A stretch of DNA of 40,871 bases from CAYZMH01 sp964479445 (GCA_964479445.1 CAYZMH010000015.1:1-40871); one strand, 5' to 3'. Counted from the first letter of the stretch, positions 1-8,459 are shown. A program made the numbers and translations. Notes: generated by a model from the letters alone, not told the origin.

Positions 1-428
1 TGGAAAATGTTGCGTTCCTCCGCACACGGATCGAACTGATCCTGTCTTTCTTCAGCAGGGACGAGGTGGAAGAGCTCTGGATCACCTTCCCCGATCCCCA
101 GGAGAAGCGACGGCGGCGAAAAAAACGACTGACCGGTCCCCGCTTTCTCAATCTCTACCGGCAATTCCTGGTCGATAACGGTACGATTCACCTGAAGACC
201 GATAACGACATGCTTTACCGGTATACCCTCAGACTGGCGGAGTATAACAATCTCGAGATCCTTCACCGGGCCGATGACCTGTACGCTTCGGATATTGCCG
301 ATGATCTGCGAACCATTCCAACGCATTATGAATCGCAATACCTGGAAGAGGAGAAAACGATCCATTACCTTGCCTTCCGGTTGCCCCGCGAACGCATGGT
401 GCTAGAACTGCCCGATGAAGAAGAGTGA
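1..428 (+). CDS. trmB: tRNA (guanine-N7-)-methyltransferase, C-terminal part
   Basis: The reading frame is open from base 3, so the gene begins upstream of the window and only about 141 C-terminal residues are present. The segment carries the TrmB signature W-x-T-F-P-D-P-Q followed by a basic stretch (EKRRRRKKR) and the R-F-L-N-L-Y block, which in this family form the SAM/tRNA-binding part of the Rossmann-type methyltransferase. TrmB makes m7G46 in the variable loop of tRNA, in the cytoplasm. The stop codon overlaps the next gene by 14 bases, suggesting co-transcription. The family assignment is firm; the missing N-terminus prevents checking the SAM-binding glycine motif. Confidence 0.9.
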   Translation, partial: ENVAFLRTRIELILSFFSRDEVEELWITFPDPQEKRRRRKKRLTGPRFLNLYRQFLVDNGTIHLKTDNDMLYRYTLRLAEYNNLEILHRADDLYASDIADDLRTIPTHYESQYLEEEKTIHYLAFRLPRERMVLELPDEEE

Positions 429-756
429 TCCCGGTTTCTACGAGCGCGTCTACCGGCTGGTCAGGAAGATTCCCCCAGGCCGGGTGACTACTTACGGGGC
501 TATTGCAAGCTACCTTGGCTCCCCGCAGTCCTCCCGGATGGTGGGGTGGGCCATGAACCTATCCCATCATCAGCAACCCTGCGTTCCGGCCCACCGTGTA
601 GTAAACCGCCAGGGGATGCTCACCGGTAAACACCATTTCGGAGGACCCGAGGTGATGAGAGAACTACTTGCCAGTGAAGGAGTTCCGGTGGAGAATGACC
701 GCATCACAGACTTTCCCGAGCGATTTTGGGATCCTGCCCGCGAACTCGGTTTATAA
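415..756 (+). CDS. Alkyltransferase-like (ATL/MGMT-fold) DNA-binding protein, active-site Cys replaced by Ala
   Basis: A 113-residue single-domain protein of the Ogt/MGMT C-terminal fold: V-Y-x-L-V-x-K-I-P-P-G-R-V-T-T-Y-G near residues 12-28, S-R-M-V-G-W-A-M with the probable arginine finger at 41, and the active-site block V-P-A-H-R-V-V at 58-63. True O6-alkylguanine transferases have P-C-H-R there; here the acceptor Cys is Ala59. Such proteins (ATLs) bind and flip alkylated guanine but cannot accept the alkyl group, and in characterised cases hand the lesion to nucleotide excision repair. It overlaps trmB by 14 bases. The fold and the Cys loss are visible; the repair role is inferred from the family. 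Confidence 0.85.
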   Translation: MKKSDPGFYERVYRLVRKIPPGRVTTYGAIASYLGSPQSSRMVGWAMNLSHHQQPCVPAHRVVNRQGMLTGKHHFGGPEVMRELLASEGVPVENDRITDFPERFWDPARELGL

Positions 757-783
757 AGACTTATTAAAAATAAAAATTATGGT

Positions 784-791
784 TATCTTTG
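784..791 (+). promoter_or_regulatory. Bacteroidota -7 promoter element upstream of mrp
   Basis: TATCTTTG is an exact match to the Bacteroidota -7 consensus TAnnTTTG and lies 21 bases before the ATG at 813. No clear -33 TTTG is seen. Because it overlaps a possible upstream TTG start at 789, it favours the ATG at 813. Confidence 0.6.
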
Positions 792-812
792 GGCCAAAAT
801 CAAGGAATCACT

Positions 813-1913
813 ATGGCTTTTGGATCAGATCAGGTGCTTGAAGCACTTAAAAGGGTTGTTCACCCTGAGACACGAAAAAACATTGTGGATGCCGGTATGG
901 TGGAAGGACTTCGCATTGAAGGGAATGAAATATATTTTGCGTTGCGCTTCCAGCGTCCCAACGATCCGTTTCTGCCCTCGATCAAGAAGGCGTGTGTGAG
1001 CGCGATCAAAACGCAGCTCGGACCCGAAGCGAAGATCGAAGGAAATATCGGGACCATTGTGCCGGAGCGGCAAGAAGAGCTCCAGGTATTGCCCGGGGTA
1101 AAAAATATTATCGCGGTGGCATCCGGTAAAGGGGGCGTTGGGAAATCCACGGTTGCAGTGAACCTGGCGGTCGGACTCCACAAGCAGGGTCACTCGGTGG
1201 GATTGATCGATGCCGATGTATACGGACCCTCGGTTCCCAAGATGTTCGGAATGGAGGGAGAGCGTCCGCAGGCGCGGGTTGAGGATGGAAAAGAGTGGAT
1301 CCTCCCTGTGGAGAAACACGGGATCAAGATGCTCTCGGTAGGATTTTTCGTTAATCCCGAAGATGCGCTGGTATGGCGTGGACCCATGGCGACCAATGCC
1401 CTGAAACAACTAATCAACCAGGGCGAATGGGGCGAACTGGAGTACCTGGTTATCGACCTGCCGCCCGGAACCGGGGATGTGCATCTGACCATGGTCCAGG
1501 AAGTGCCGGTTACCGGTGCGATTATTGTGAGCACTCCTCAGGAGGTGGCCCTGGCCGATGCGGTCAAGGGAATTAGCATGTTCACGGGGGATAAGATCAA
1601 TGTGCCCGTCCTGGGACTGGTGGAGAACATGGCCTGGTTTACCCCGGAGGAGCTGCCCGACAACAAATACTACATCTTTGGCCGCGAGGGTTGCAAGAAA
1701 CTGGCAGACAGGATGGGGATAGACCTGCTCGGACAAATACCCCTTGTGCAGGGAATCTGCGAATCAGGGGACCAGGGCAAACCTGCTGCCCTGGATCATA
1801 CCCATCCCACCGGGAAAGCATTCCTGGAACTGGCAGACAGCGTGGTGAAAGCGGTTGTAAAACGAAACAAGGATTTGGGACCGACCCGTAAGGTGGATAT
1901 ACATACCAAATAA
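813..1913 (+). CDS. mrp: Mrp/NBP35-family P-loop ATPase, Fe-S cluster carrier
   Basis: The product has 366 residues from the ATG at 813; a TTG at 789 is in frame but falls inside the -7 promoter element. Residues 5-80 form a MIP18/DUF59-type domain (VLEALKRVVHPET) and the rest is a deviant-Walker ATPase with G-K-G-G-V-G-K-S at 105-112, D-A-D-V-Y-G-P-S near 133 and the D-L-P-P-G-T-G-D switch motif. The family binds and transfers Fe-S clusters to apo-proteins in the cytoplasm. The CxxC that bridges the cluster in classic Mrp/Nbp35 is absent: the corresponding stretch reads W-F-T-P-E-E-L-P-D-N, as I recall for other Bacteroidota homologues. The following nifU-like gene starts 19 bases downstream and supports a shared Fe-S role. 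Confidence 0.9.
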   Translation: MAFGSDQVLEALKRVVHPETRKNIVDAGMVEGLRIEGNEIYFALRFQRPNDPFLPSIKKACVSAIKTQLGPEAKIEGNIGTIVPERQEELQVLPGVKNIIAVASGKGGVGKSTVAVNLAVGLHKQGHSVGLIDADVYGPSVPKMFGMEGERPQARVEDGKEWILPVEKHGIKMLSVGFFVNPEDALVWRGPMATNALKQLINQGEWGELEYLVIDLPPGTGDVHLTMVQEVPVTGAIIVSTPQEVALADAVKGISMFTGDKINVPVLGLVENMAWFTPEELPDNKYYIFGREGCKKLADRMGIDLLGQIPLVQGICESGDQGKPAALDHTHPTGKAFLELADSVVKAVVKRNKDLGPTRKVDIHTK

Positions 1914-1932
1914 TCCCAATAATTAGCACATC

Positions 1933-2172
1933 ATGGATGAACTTCGTAAACGTGTGGATAAAGCACTGGACAAGATCCGTCCCTACCTGGTAGCCGACGG
2001 AGGAAACATTGAGGTGGTGGAACTGACCGATGACCTGGTGCTGAAAGTGCAACTGACCGGGGCGTGTGAAGGATGCCCGTTCAGCATGCAGACCATGAAG
2101 GCAGGAGTGGAGATGACGGTTAAAAAGGAGGTGCCCGAGATCAAAGAGGTGGTGGAGGTAACTTCCCGTTAA
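1933..2172 (+). CDS. NifU C-terminal-domain Fe-S scaffold protein
   Basis: A 79-residue stand-alone NifU-like (Nfu) domain. The cluster-binding C-x-x-C is at Cys45 and Cys48 within G-A-C-E-G-C-P-F-S, preceded by the typical P-Y-L-V-A-D-G-G-N-I-E-V-V segment. Two monomers of such domains usually share a [4Fe-4S] cluster and deliver it to target enzymes. It follows mrp by 19 bases on the same strand, so the two are probably one transcript, with this protein supplying the cysteines that Mrp lacks (inference). Its length is normal for the short Nfu form. Confidence 0.9.
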   Translation: MDELRKRVDKALDKIRPYLVADGGNIEVVELTDDLVLKVQLTGACEGCPFSMQTMKAGVEMTVKKEVPEIKEVVEVTSR

Positions 2173-2209
2173 GCCGGTGCCTGCTTTAGGACTGAAGCCG
2201 GAGGCGGTC

Positions 2210-2244
2210 AAAAAAAATACTTTCACGGTTGCTGTATTTTTTTT
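2210..2244 (+). terminator. A/T-rich inverted repeat after mrp-nifU, possible terminator
   Basis: A perfect 11-bp inverted repeat (AAAAAAAATAC, 13-base loop, GTATTTTTTTT) lies 38 bases after the nifU stop and ends in a U-rich tract. The stem is nearly all A-T, so it is weak; it is placed where a terminator would be expected. Confidence 0.4.
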
Positions 2245-2406
2245 ATACTCGTACAAAATAACTGCTCCTGTTGCGAGTTAATTAACTAGTGCCCGGGAGT
2301 AAAGGCAGTGTATGGTAACTTGCCGGACGGGGTGCCCTGGAAATAAATGACGTTTGTTGCAGAAAAACAGGATGCCAGACGTGAGGGCCCGGACCAAAAG
2401 CAAAGC

Positions 2407-5154
2407 ATGATTTTACCACCAGCCTTCTCCTGCAGGTGCAAACAGGGAAATAATTCAGAATTATTGAGGGTACGGCGCTACATATCAGTCTTTTGGATCC
2501 TTATACCGCTGGCGGGCTGGCTGATCAGTTCCTGCAGCACGGAGAAGAATACGGCCGCTACACGGGCGTATCATAACCTGACTTCCCATTACAATATCTA
2601 TTTCAACGGGGAGGAGAGCTTCAAGGAGGGAAAAGAGCAGGCCAGGGAGAATGTAGAGAACGATTTTACATCTCTGCTTCCGATCTTCCTTTATGAGGAT
2701 AAATCGGTCCATCAATCGGTCACCTCGCAGATGAAGCGGGCCATTGACAAGGCCACCAAAGTGATCACATTTCACTCGATCACTGCCAAACCCAAGATCA
2801 AGAAAGGGGAACAGACCGAGGAGGATAAAGCTTTCTACGAGAAAAATGAATACAATAAGTGGGTGGACGATTGTTACATGCTGATCGGGAAATCCTATAT
2901 GTACCAGGGCGAATTCTTTATGGCCGCGGAGTCCTTCAAGCATGTGATCACCACTTTTCCTGAACTGGAGATCAGGTACCTGGCATATACCTGGCTGGTT
3001 CGGGCCTACAACGTGATCGGGGATCTGGATGAGTCGGAGCGCATCCTGGCCAACCTCACCGACGTGGAGGAGTTTCCGGAAGACTACCTGGAGCAGTATT
3101 ACACTACCCTGGCAGATTTCCACATGCGAAGAGAGTCCTACGCCGATGCGGCCGGTTACCTTGAGAAAGCGCTGGATACCCGGCCCTCCAAGGAAAAACG
3201 GATACGATATACTTTTATCCTGGCCCAGTTGCACCACCAGGCAGGGGAGAATGAGGCGGCGATCGACAGTTACCAGCGGGTGGTGCGGATGAATCCTCCA
3301 TACGTCATGGCATTCAATGCCAAGGTGAATATGGCGGAGGCATATGAAGAGGGAATTGGCAACAGCCGGGAGATCAGGAAACTCCTGCACAAAATGCTGA
3401 AAGACAGTAAAAACGAAGAGTATCGCGACCAGATCTATTATGCTCTTGGCAACCTGGCCATGGAGGAGGGCAACCGGGAACAGGCCATTGAATATTACCA
3501 TTTATCGGTAAGTACCAGTGTGCAGAATCCCCATCAGAAGGGAGAATCATGTCTTACCCTGGCTCAGCTGTACTATGAACAACCCGAGTATACCCTCTCG
3601 GCTGCCTATTACGATACAGCGGTGAACCTGCTGGAGTCCGAATATCCCGGCTACAACAGGTTCAGGATCCGGTCACAGAGCCTCAACCAGCTGGTAGGTA
3701 ATGTCCGGACCTATGAGTTGCAGGATAGTCTTCAAACGCTGGCTGCCATGCCGGAAGGTCAGCGGCTCGAAGTGGTCGACAGCATCATCAGCCGGGTGCG
3801 GCGCGATGAAGCGGAAGCGGCACGGAAGAAACGGGAGGCAATGGAAGACATGGCTTACAACCGCAATGCTATGCGCCAGCAGGGCACGGGAGGCTCTTAC
3901 GGGGGCGGTCAGGGCCAGGAAGGAAAATGGTATTTTTATAACCTCAATGCCAAGAGCTTCGGGCAACCCGAATTCAGGATGAAATGGGGCGACCGTGAAC
4001 TGGAGGACAACTGGCGGCGGAGCAATAAAGAGACCACCACCCAATTGCTCGAGGAGGATACGGCCAGCACTGGAGAAGGAATCCTGGACGGGGAGGAAAA
4101 GGGCGAAATCCTGGACAATAAGAGCCGTGAGTACTACCTTCGCGATATACCCATGACCGACTCGGCGATGAAGGTGTCCCATGACCGGCTGCAGGAATCC
4201 CTTTTCAATATGGCGATGATCTACAAGGACGATTTGCTGGATTACCGGAAAGCGGTTGAATCGCTGGAAGAACTTATCGAGCGGTATCCCCGCGGAAGGT
4301 ATAAAGTGTCTGCTGCATACCATCTTCATGAACTATACAATATTCTGCAGGAACCAGGGCGTGCATCCTATTACAAGGAGCTGCTGAGCAGGGAATTCCC
4401 CGACCATCACCTGACCAAGTTGCTAACCAATCCCAACTATATCCAGGAACTGGAGGAGGAGGAACTGAGAGCGCAGCGGTATTACGAAAAGGTGTATGAA
4501 AAATACCGGGACCGGCAATATGTGCAGGTGATCAACGAGTCCCGGCAGGGGATCGAGCAGTTTGAAGAGGATCAGGAACTGATTCCTAAATTCCGTTACC
4601 TGCTGGCAATGTCCCGGGGTGCCGTGGATGGAAAAGAAGCCATGAAGACCGAGCTGGACTCGCTCATTGCACAACATCCCGGAACTGAAGTTGCGGATGA
4701 GGCGCGGGAGATCGTGGCGTATATGTATGAAACCTTCCCGGTGATCAAGGAGGCCGACCAGGAGAAAGAGGCCGAAGAGATCTATTCGTTCAACCCGGAT
4801 GCACCGCACTTTTTTATGATCGCACTGCAGAAAAGTGAAAATCTGAACATAGTCAATTTTAACCTGTTGAACTATAACCTGGACAACTTCAATGCATACG
4901 ACCTGGAGGTGGAAATGGCAGAGCTGGAAGCGAATTACAATGTATTGATAGTAAGAGAGTTTAAGGATGCAGAAGGAGCGTTGAGATATGGCGGTCGGGT
5001 CGAAAACGATGCCGGTGACCTGATGGGAGAGATCCCAACAGGCAGTTACGAAATGGTGGTGATCACTCCCGGGAATTACGAGACCATGATGGAAGAAGGG
5101 GAGGTAACACCTTACCTGCTGTTCTACAGGAAGCACTATAACCAGGAGCCCTGA
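2407..5154 (+). CDS. porW: PorW/SprE-like TPR lipoprotein of the type IX secretion system
   Basis: A large tetratricopeptide lipoprotein. The frame is open from an ATG at 2347, with further candidate starts at ATG 2407 and TTG 2464. A lipoprotein signal (hydrophobic run, then L-I-S-S-C) has its Cys at residue 63 from 2347, 43 from 2407 and 24 from 2464; the last gives the most normal signal length, so the start is uncertain. After the Cys come the family's N-terminal block (Y-H-N-L-T-S-H-Y-N-I-Y-F-N-G), many TPR-like helices, a low-complexity G/Q-rich linker near the middle, and a C-terminal domain (H-F-F-M-I-A-L-Q-K, then N-F-N-L-L-N-Y-N-L). PorW/SprE is needed for T9SS assembly or function, anchored at the outer membrane facing the periplasm. 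It sits 22 bases before porX, a T9SS regulator, which strengthens the call. Confidence 0.78.
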   Translation: MILPPAFSCRCKQGNNSELLRVRRYISVFWILIPLAGWLISSCSTEKNTAATRAYHNLTSHYNIYFNGEESFKEGKEQARENVENDFTSLLPIFLYEDKSVHQSVTSQMKRAIDKATKVITFHSITAKPKIKKGEQTEEDKAFYEKNEYNKWVDDCYMLIGKSYMYQGEFFMAAESFKHVITTFPELEIRYLAYTWLVRAYNVIGDLDESERILANLTDVEEFPEDYLEQYYTTLADFHMRRESYADAAGYLEKALDTRPSKEKRIRYTFILAQLHHQAGENEAAIDSYQRVVRMNPPYVMAFNAKVNMAEAYEEGIGNSREIRKLLHKMLKDSKNEEYRDQIYYALGNLAMEEGNREQAIEYYHLSVSTSVQNPHQKGESCLTLAQLYYEQPEYTLSAAYYDTAVNLLESEYPGYNRFRIRSQSLNQLVGNVRTYELQDSLQTLAAMPEGQRLEVVDSIISRVRRDEAEAARKKREAMEDMAYNRNAMRQQGTGGSYGGGQGQEGKWYFYNLNAKSFGQPEFRMKWGDRELEDNWRRSNKETTTQLLEEDTASTGEGILDGEEKGEILDNKSREYYLRDIPMTDSAMKVSHDRLQESLFNMAMIYKDDLLDYRKAVESLEELIERYPRGRYKVSAAYHLHELYNILQEPGRASYYKELLSREFPDHHLTKLLTNPNYIQELEEEELRAQRYYEKVYEKYRDRQYVQVINESRQGIEQFEEDQELIPKFRYLLAMSRGAVDGKEAMKTELDSLIAQHPGTEVADEAREIVAYMYETFPVIKEADQEKEAEEIYSFNPDAPHFFMIALQKSENLNIVNFNLLNYNLDNFNAYDLEVEMAELEANYNVLIVREFKDAEGALRYGGRVENDAGDLMGEIPTGSYEMVVITPGNYETMMEEGEVTPYLLFYRKHYNQEP

Positions 5155-5176
5155 TCCCACGATAACCCCCGGATAC

Positions 5177-6733
5177 ATGGTAAAAGAGATCAACATATTG
5201 TGGACCGATGATGAGATCGACCTGTTAAGGCCTTATGTACTGTTCCTGGAGGAGAAGGGATACAGGGTATCTACGGCCCGGAACGGGGAGGATGCATTGG
5301 AACTGGTGCGGAACGGCGATTTTGATTTGATCCTGTTGGATGAGAATATGCCGGGGTTATCCGGACTCGAGACGCTGGACCGGATCAAGGATCTGGCTCC
5401 CACGGTACCGGTGATCATGATCACCAAAAGCGAGGAGGAGGATATCATGGATGAAGCGATCGGGTCCAAGATCGCTGACTACCTGATCAAACCGGTCAAT
5501 CCCAAACAGATCCTGCTTTCCATTAAAAAGAATATGGACACCCGGAGGTTGGTAACGCGCAAGACTACTTCGGCATACCAGCTACAATTTGGTGAGATCG
5601 GCGGACTGATCAACACGGCGGGCTCTTTTGACGAATGGACCGCTATCTACCACAAGCTTGTTTTTTGGGAGCGAGAACTTGAAGAGAGCGGTGAGTCGGG
5701 GATGGACGAGGTGTTACACATGCAATGGACCGAAGCCAACCAGGGATTCTTCCGGTATGTGAAAAAGCACTATCCGGACTGGTTTGGGGGGGGGTCGACC
5801 GGGAAGCCTCTGCTCTCACCCAATCTTTTAAGGGAGAAGGTATTTCCCCTGCTTGAGAAGAATCCCGTGGTGGTCATTATCGTTGACAACCTCCGGTATG
5901 ACCAGTGGAAACTTATTGAACGGGAGATCAGTTCCCTTTACCGGGTAGACAGGGAGGATATCTTTTCCAGCATCCTGCCTACTGCCACGCAGTATGCGCG
6001 CAATGCGATGTTTGCCGGACTGATGCCATCTGAGATCGAGAAACTGCATCCTGATTTCTGGGTTCCCGAGGAGGAGGAGGGGAGTAAGAATAACCATGAA
6101 GCCGAACTTTGCCGGGCCCAGATGCAGCGGCTGGGGCTACCTTACTCTTTCAACTACGAGAAGATTAATAACCACCGTTATGGCAGGAAAGTGGTAGATC
6201 ATTTCAGCGATTTGCTGAATTACGATTTGAACATCCTGGTGTACAACTTTGTGGATATGCTTTCCCATGCACGAACCGAGATGGAGATGATCCGGGAACT
6301 GGCTTATGACGATCGTTCTTACCGGTCCCTTACCCTGTCATGGTTTGGCAATTCATACCTCCTTGAACTGCTTCGACTGCTCTCCTCTCATTCCATAAAG
6401 CTGGTGATCACCACCGATCACGGGGCGATCCGGGTTCAGAACCCCATCAAAGTGGTGGGAGATCGCCGCACAACCACCAATATTCGTTACAAGCAGGGCA
6501 AGAACCTGAGCTATCCTGCCTCCAGGGTATTCGAGGTAACCGATCCCTCGTCTGTTTACCTTCCCCGTTCCAACGTGAGTTCCACCTACATCTTTGCGGG
6601 GAATAACGACTATATGGTGTATCCAAACAATTACAGTCAGTTCGTGAGCCATTACCGGAACACCTTTCAGCACGGGGGTATATCCATGGAAGAGATGCTG
6701 ATTCCCTGTATCACACTTAGTCCAAATGCGTAA
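5177..6733 (+). CDS. porX: PorX: response regulator with PglZ/alkaline-phosphatase-like effector domain
   Basis: A 518-residue two-domain protein. Residues 1-120 are a CheY-type receiver with acidic D11-D12, phospho-acceptor Asp55 in L-L-D-E-N-M-P-G, the conserved Thr/Lys (M-I-T-K-S; L-I-K-P). The rest is a PglZ/alkaline phosphatase-superfamily domain with V-D-N-L-R-Y-D near 236, the putative nucleophile Thr271 in P-T-A-T-Q-Y, N-F-V-D-M-L-S-H and T-T-D-H-G-A as metal ligands. PorX works with the sensor PorY to control expression of T9SS genes and its effector domain is a Zn-dependent phosphodiesterase in characterised homologues. All metal and nucleophile positions seem intact, so it should be active. 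It is between a PorW-like gene and tsaE, which it overlaps by 8 bases. Confidence 0.92.
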   Translation: MVKEINILWTDDEIDLLRPYVLFLEEKGYRVSTARNGEDALELVRNGDFDLILLDENMPGLSGLETLDRIKDLAPTVPVIMITKSEEEDIMDEAIGSKIADYLIKPVNPKQILLSIKKNMDTRRLVTRKTTSAYQLQFGEIGGLINTAGSFDEWTAIYHKLVFWERELEESGESGMDEVLHMQWTEANQGFFRYVKKHYPDWFGGGSTGKPLLSPNLLREKVFPLLEKNPVVVIIVDNLRYDQWKLIEREISSLYRVDREDIFSSILPTATQYARNAMFAGLMPSEIEKLHPDFWVPEEEEGSKNNHEAELCRAQMQRLGLPYSFNYEKINNHRYGRKVVDHFSDLLNYDLNILVYNFVDMLSHARTEMEMIRELAYDDRSYRSLTLSWFGNSYLLELLRLLSSHSIKLVITTDHGAIRVQNPIKVVGDRRTTTNIRYKQGKNLSYPASRVFEVTDPSSVYLPRSNVSSTYIFAGNNDYMVYPNNYSQFVSHYRNTFQHGGISMEEMLIPCITLSPNA

Positions 6734-7160
6734 TATTATGGAAGAGTTGCATATAGGTACATTGAAGGAACTGGACCGGGTAGCAAAAAAATTGGCTCTC
6801 CTGCTGGAGGATCATGCAATCGTATCCTTCTCGGGAGAGCTGGGCGCCGGAAAAACAACCCTGATACAGGCCCTGTGCAGGGCAATGGGGGTCAGCGACC
6901 TGGTCAGCAGTCCGACCTTCGCCCTGGTAAATGAGTATTTCAATAACAAGGGGGAATCCATTTATCATTTCGACCTGTACCGGATTGAAGATTCTTCCGA
7001 GCTGTTCGACCTGGGGTATGAGGATTATTTCTTTTCAGGAAACCGATGCTTTATTGAATGGCCGGAAAAGGCACCGGAACTGATACCCGGTGATGCAGCA
7101 GAAGTGAAGATCGAGGTGGAAGACGACGGCAGCCGCCTGTTAAGGGTCTGCTGTCCATAA
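6726..7160 (+). CDS. tsaE: tRNA threonylcarbamoyladenosine biosynthesis ATPase TsaE
   Basis: A 144-residue P-loop protein with Walker A G-E-L-G-A-G-K-T at 37-44, followed by V-S-S-P-T-F-A-L-V-N-E-Y, I-Y-H-F-D-L-Y-R-I and a C-terminal I-E-W-P-E-K. These are the standard TsaE blocks. TsaE assists the TsaB-TsaD complex in making t6A37 of ANN-decoding tRNAs. The start at 6726 overlaps the porX stop; an ATG at 6738 would give 140 residues and is equally plausible. tcdA, which further modifies t6A, lies at 39103 in the same window, although not in the same operon. The family call is secure. Confidence 0.93.
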   Translation: MRNIMEELHIGTLKELDRVAKKLALLLEDHAIVSFSGELGAGKTTLIQALCRAMGVSDLVSSPTFALVNEYFNNKGESIYHFDLYRIEDSSELFDLGYEDYFFSGNRCFIEWPEKAPELIPGDAAEVKIEVEDDGSRLLRVCCP

Positions 7161-7172
7161 TCAACATGATGC

Positions 7173-7203
7173 TTGACATTCCTCTGGATTTGTATTATTT
7201 TAG
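7173..7203 (+). promoter_or_regulatory. Probable promoter for the alanine dehydrogenase-like gene
   Basis: A TTG at 7173-7175 is followed after 20 bases by TATTTTAG (7196-7203), one mismatch from TAnnTTTG. The spacing fits the Bacteroidota -33/-7 rule, and the ATG is 21 bases further on. Confidence 0.4.
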
Positions 7204-7223
7204 GTTCCCTAAAAATCAGATAG

Positions 7224-8444
7224 ATGAACAAGCCAGGAGGATCCTCCATTAACCTTCAGAAGGAGGGGTTATTGCCTCAGGAAGAGATGCTTGAGGTGGG
7301 CAAGATGCAACAGAAGATGGTCATAGGCATCCCCCGTGAGGATCAAGAAACTGAAAGTCGCGTTCCGCTTACCCCGGAGGCAGTGGAGATCCTTACCGGA
7401 CACGGACACCGTGTCCTGATTGAAACCGGTGCCGGGAAGGCTGCCAACTACCTGGACAATCACTATTCGGAGCTGGGTGCCGAGATCCTGGAACACCGGA
7501 AAGAGGTGATGAAAGCAGATGTCATTCTGAAGATCACTCCGCCGGGCATTAAAGATATTCAAATGATGAAAGACCGCGTAACGGTCTTCTCCTCGTTCCA
7601 GGTCAAAACCTATGACGACCCGGCTTATATACGCAACCTGATGGCGAAGAAAGCCACGGCCATATCCCTGGAACAGATACAGGATGAGCATAATTGCTTC
7701 CCGGTGATTCGCAGTATGAGCGGAATTGCAGGTAACACCGCCGTATTGATCGCTGCTGAATACCTGAGTAATGTAAGGGGCGGAAAAGGAGTGATGCTGG
7801 GAGGCATTGCCGGAATCACACCCACGGAGGTGATCATTCTTGGAGCCGGCACGGCTGCTGAATTTGCAGTAAGGGCAGCACTTGGCCTGGGTGCCTCGGT
7901 AAAGGTGTTTGACCAGTCGGTGCATCGCCTGCGAAGGTTACAAAATGCAGTCGGACAAAACATTCCCACCTCCATTTTCCATGCCAAGGTCCTGGAGAAA
8001 TCTCTCCTGTCGGCTGATGTAGTGATCGGCGCCCTGCGTAACGAGGATGACCACCCCGGCTTTTATGTTACGGAAGAGATGGTAACGGTGATGAAAAAAG
8101 GGGCGGTTATCATTGACATCAGCATCGACCGGGGGGGGTGCATAGCTACCTCCGAGCTTCGGACACAAAAAGATCCGGTCTTCACCAAGCACGGTGTAGT
8201 CCATTATTGCGTTCCCAATATCCCCTCCAGGGTGGCCCGCACTGCCTCTATTGCCATCAGCAATGTGTTTGCACCCCTGCTCAGGAGTTGCGGACAAATG
8301 GGCGGGGTCAGCCACCAGCTTAAGGAGATGGTCGGACTGAGGCACGGGGTCTACATCTACAACGGAATATTAACCAATGAAGTCATTGGCAACCGCCTGG
8401 GAATCCCCTCGAAGGATATTGACCTGCTGATGGCTGCTTTTTAA
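7224..8444 (+). CDS. Alanine dehydrogenase / PNT-type NAD(P)-dependent oxidoreductase
   Basis: A 406-residue member of the alanine dehydrogenase/transhydrogenase family. Visible blocks are G-I-P-R-E-D-Q-E-T-E-S-R-V-P-L-T-P near 38, the NAD-binding loop I-L-G-A-G-T-A-A-E-F-A near 213, I-D-I-S-I-D-R-G-G-C and H-Y-C-V-P-N-I-P-S. Classic Ald reversibly deaminates L-alanine to pyruvate with NAD. The Asp of I-D-R-G-G-C (Asp270 of the M. tuberculosis enzyme) is kept, but where that enzyme has catalytic His96 (F-L-H-L-A) this one reads S-F-Q-V-K, so His is apparently Gln. The extra 35-residue N-terminus (with L-L-P-Q-E-E-M-L-E-V-G) recurs in Bacteroidota homologues from memory. Substrate is therefore less certain than family. 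Confidence 0.8.
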   Translation: MNKPGGSSINLQKEGLLPQEEMLEVGKMQQKMVIGIPREDQETESRVPLTPEAVEILTGHGHRVLIETGAGKAANYLDNHYSELGAEILEHRKEVMKADVILKITPPGIKDIQMMKDRVTVFSSFQVKTYDDPAYIRNLMAKKATAISLEQIQDEHNCFPVIRSMSGIAGNTAVLIAAEYLSNVRGGKGVMLGGIAGITPTEVIILGAGTAAEFAVRAALGLGASVKVFDQSVHRLRRLQNAVGQNIPTSIFHAKVLEKSLLSADVVIGALRNEDDHPGFYVTEEMVTVMKKGAVIIDISIDRGGCIATSELRTQKDPVFTKHGVVHYCVPNIPSRVARTASIAISNVFAPLLRSCGQMGGVSHQLKEMVGLRHGVYIYNGILTNEVIGNRLGIPSKDIDLLMAAF

Positions 8445-8459
8445 CATGGAGGATACCAG

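Noticed and set aside
2485..3501. 338-residue open frame on the minus strand
   Set aside because: It is antisense to the PorW-like gene and lacks any family feature.
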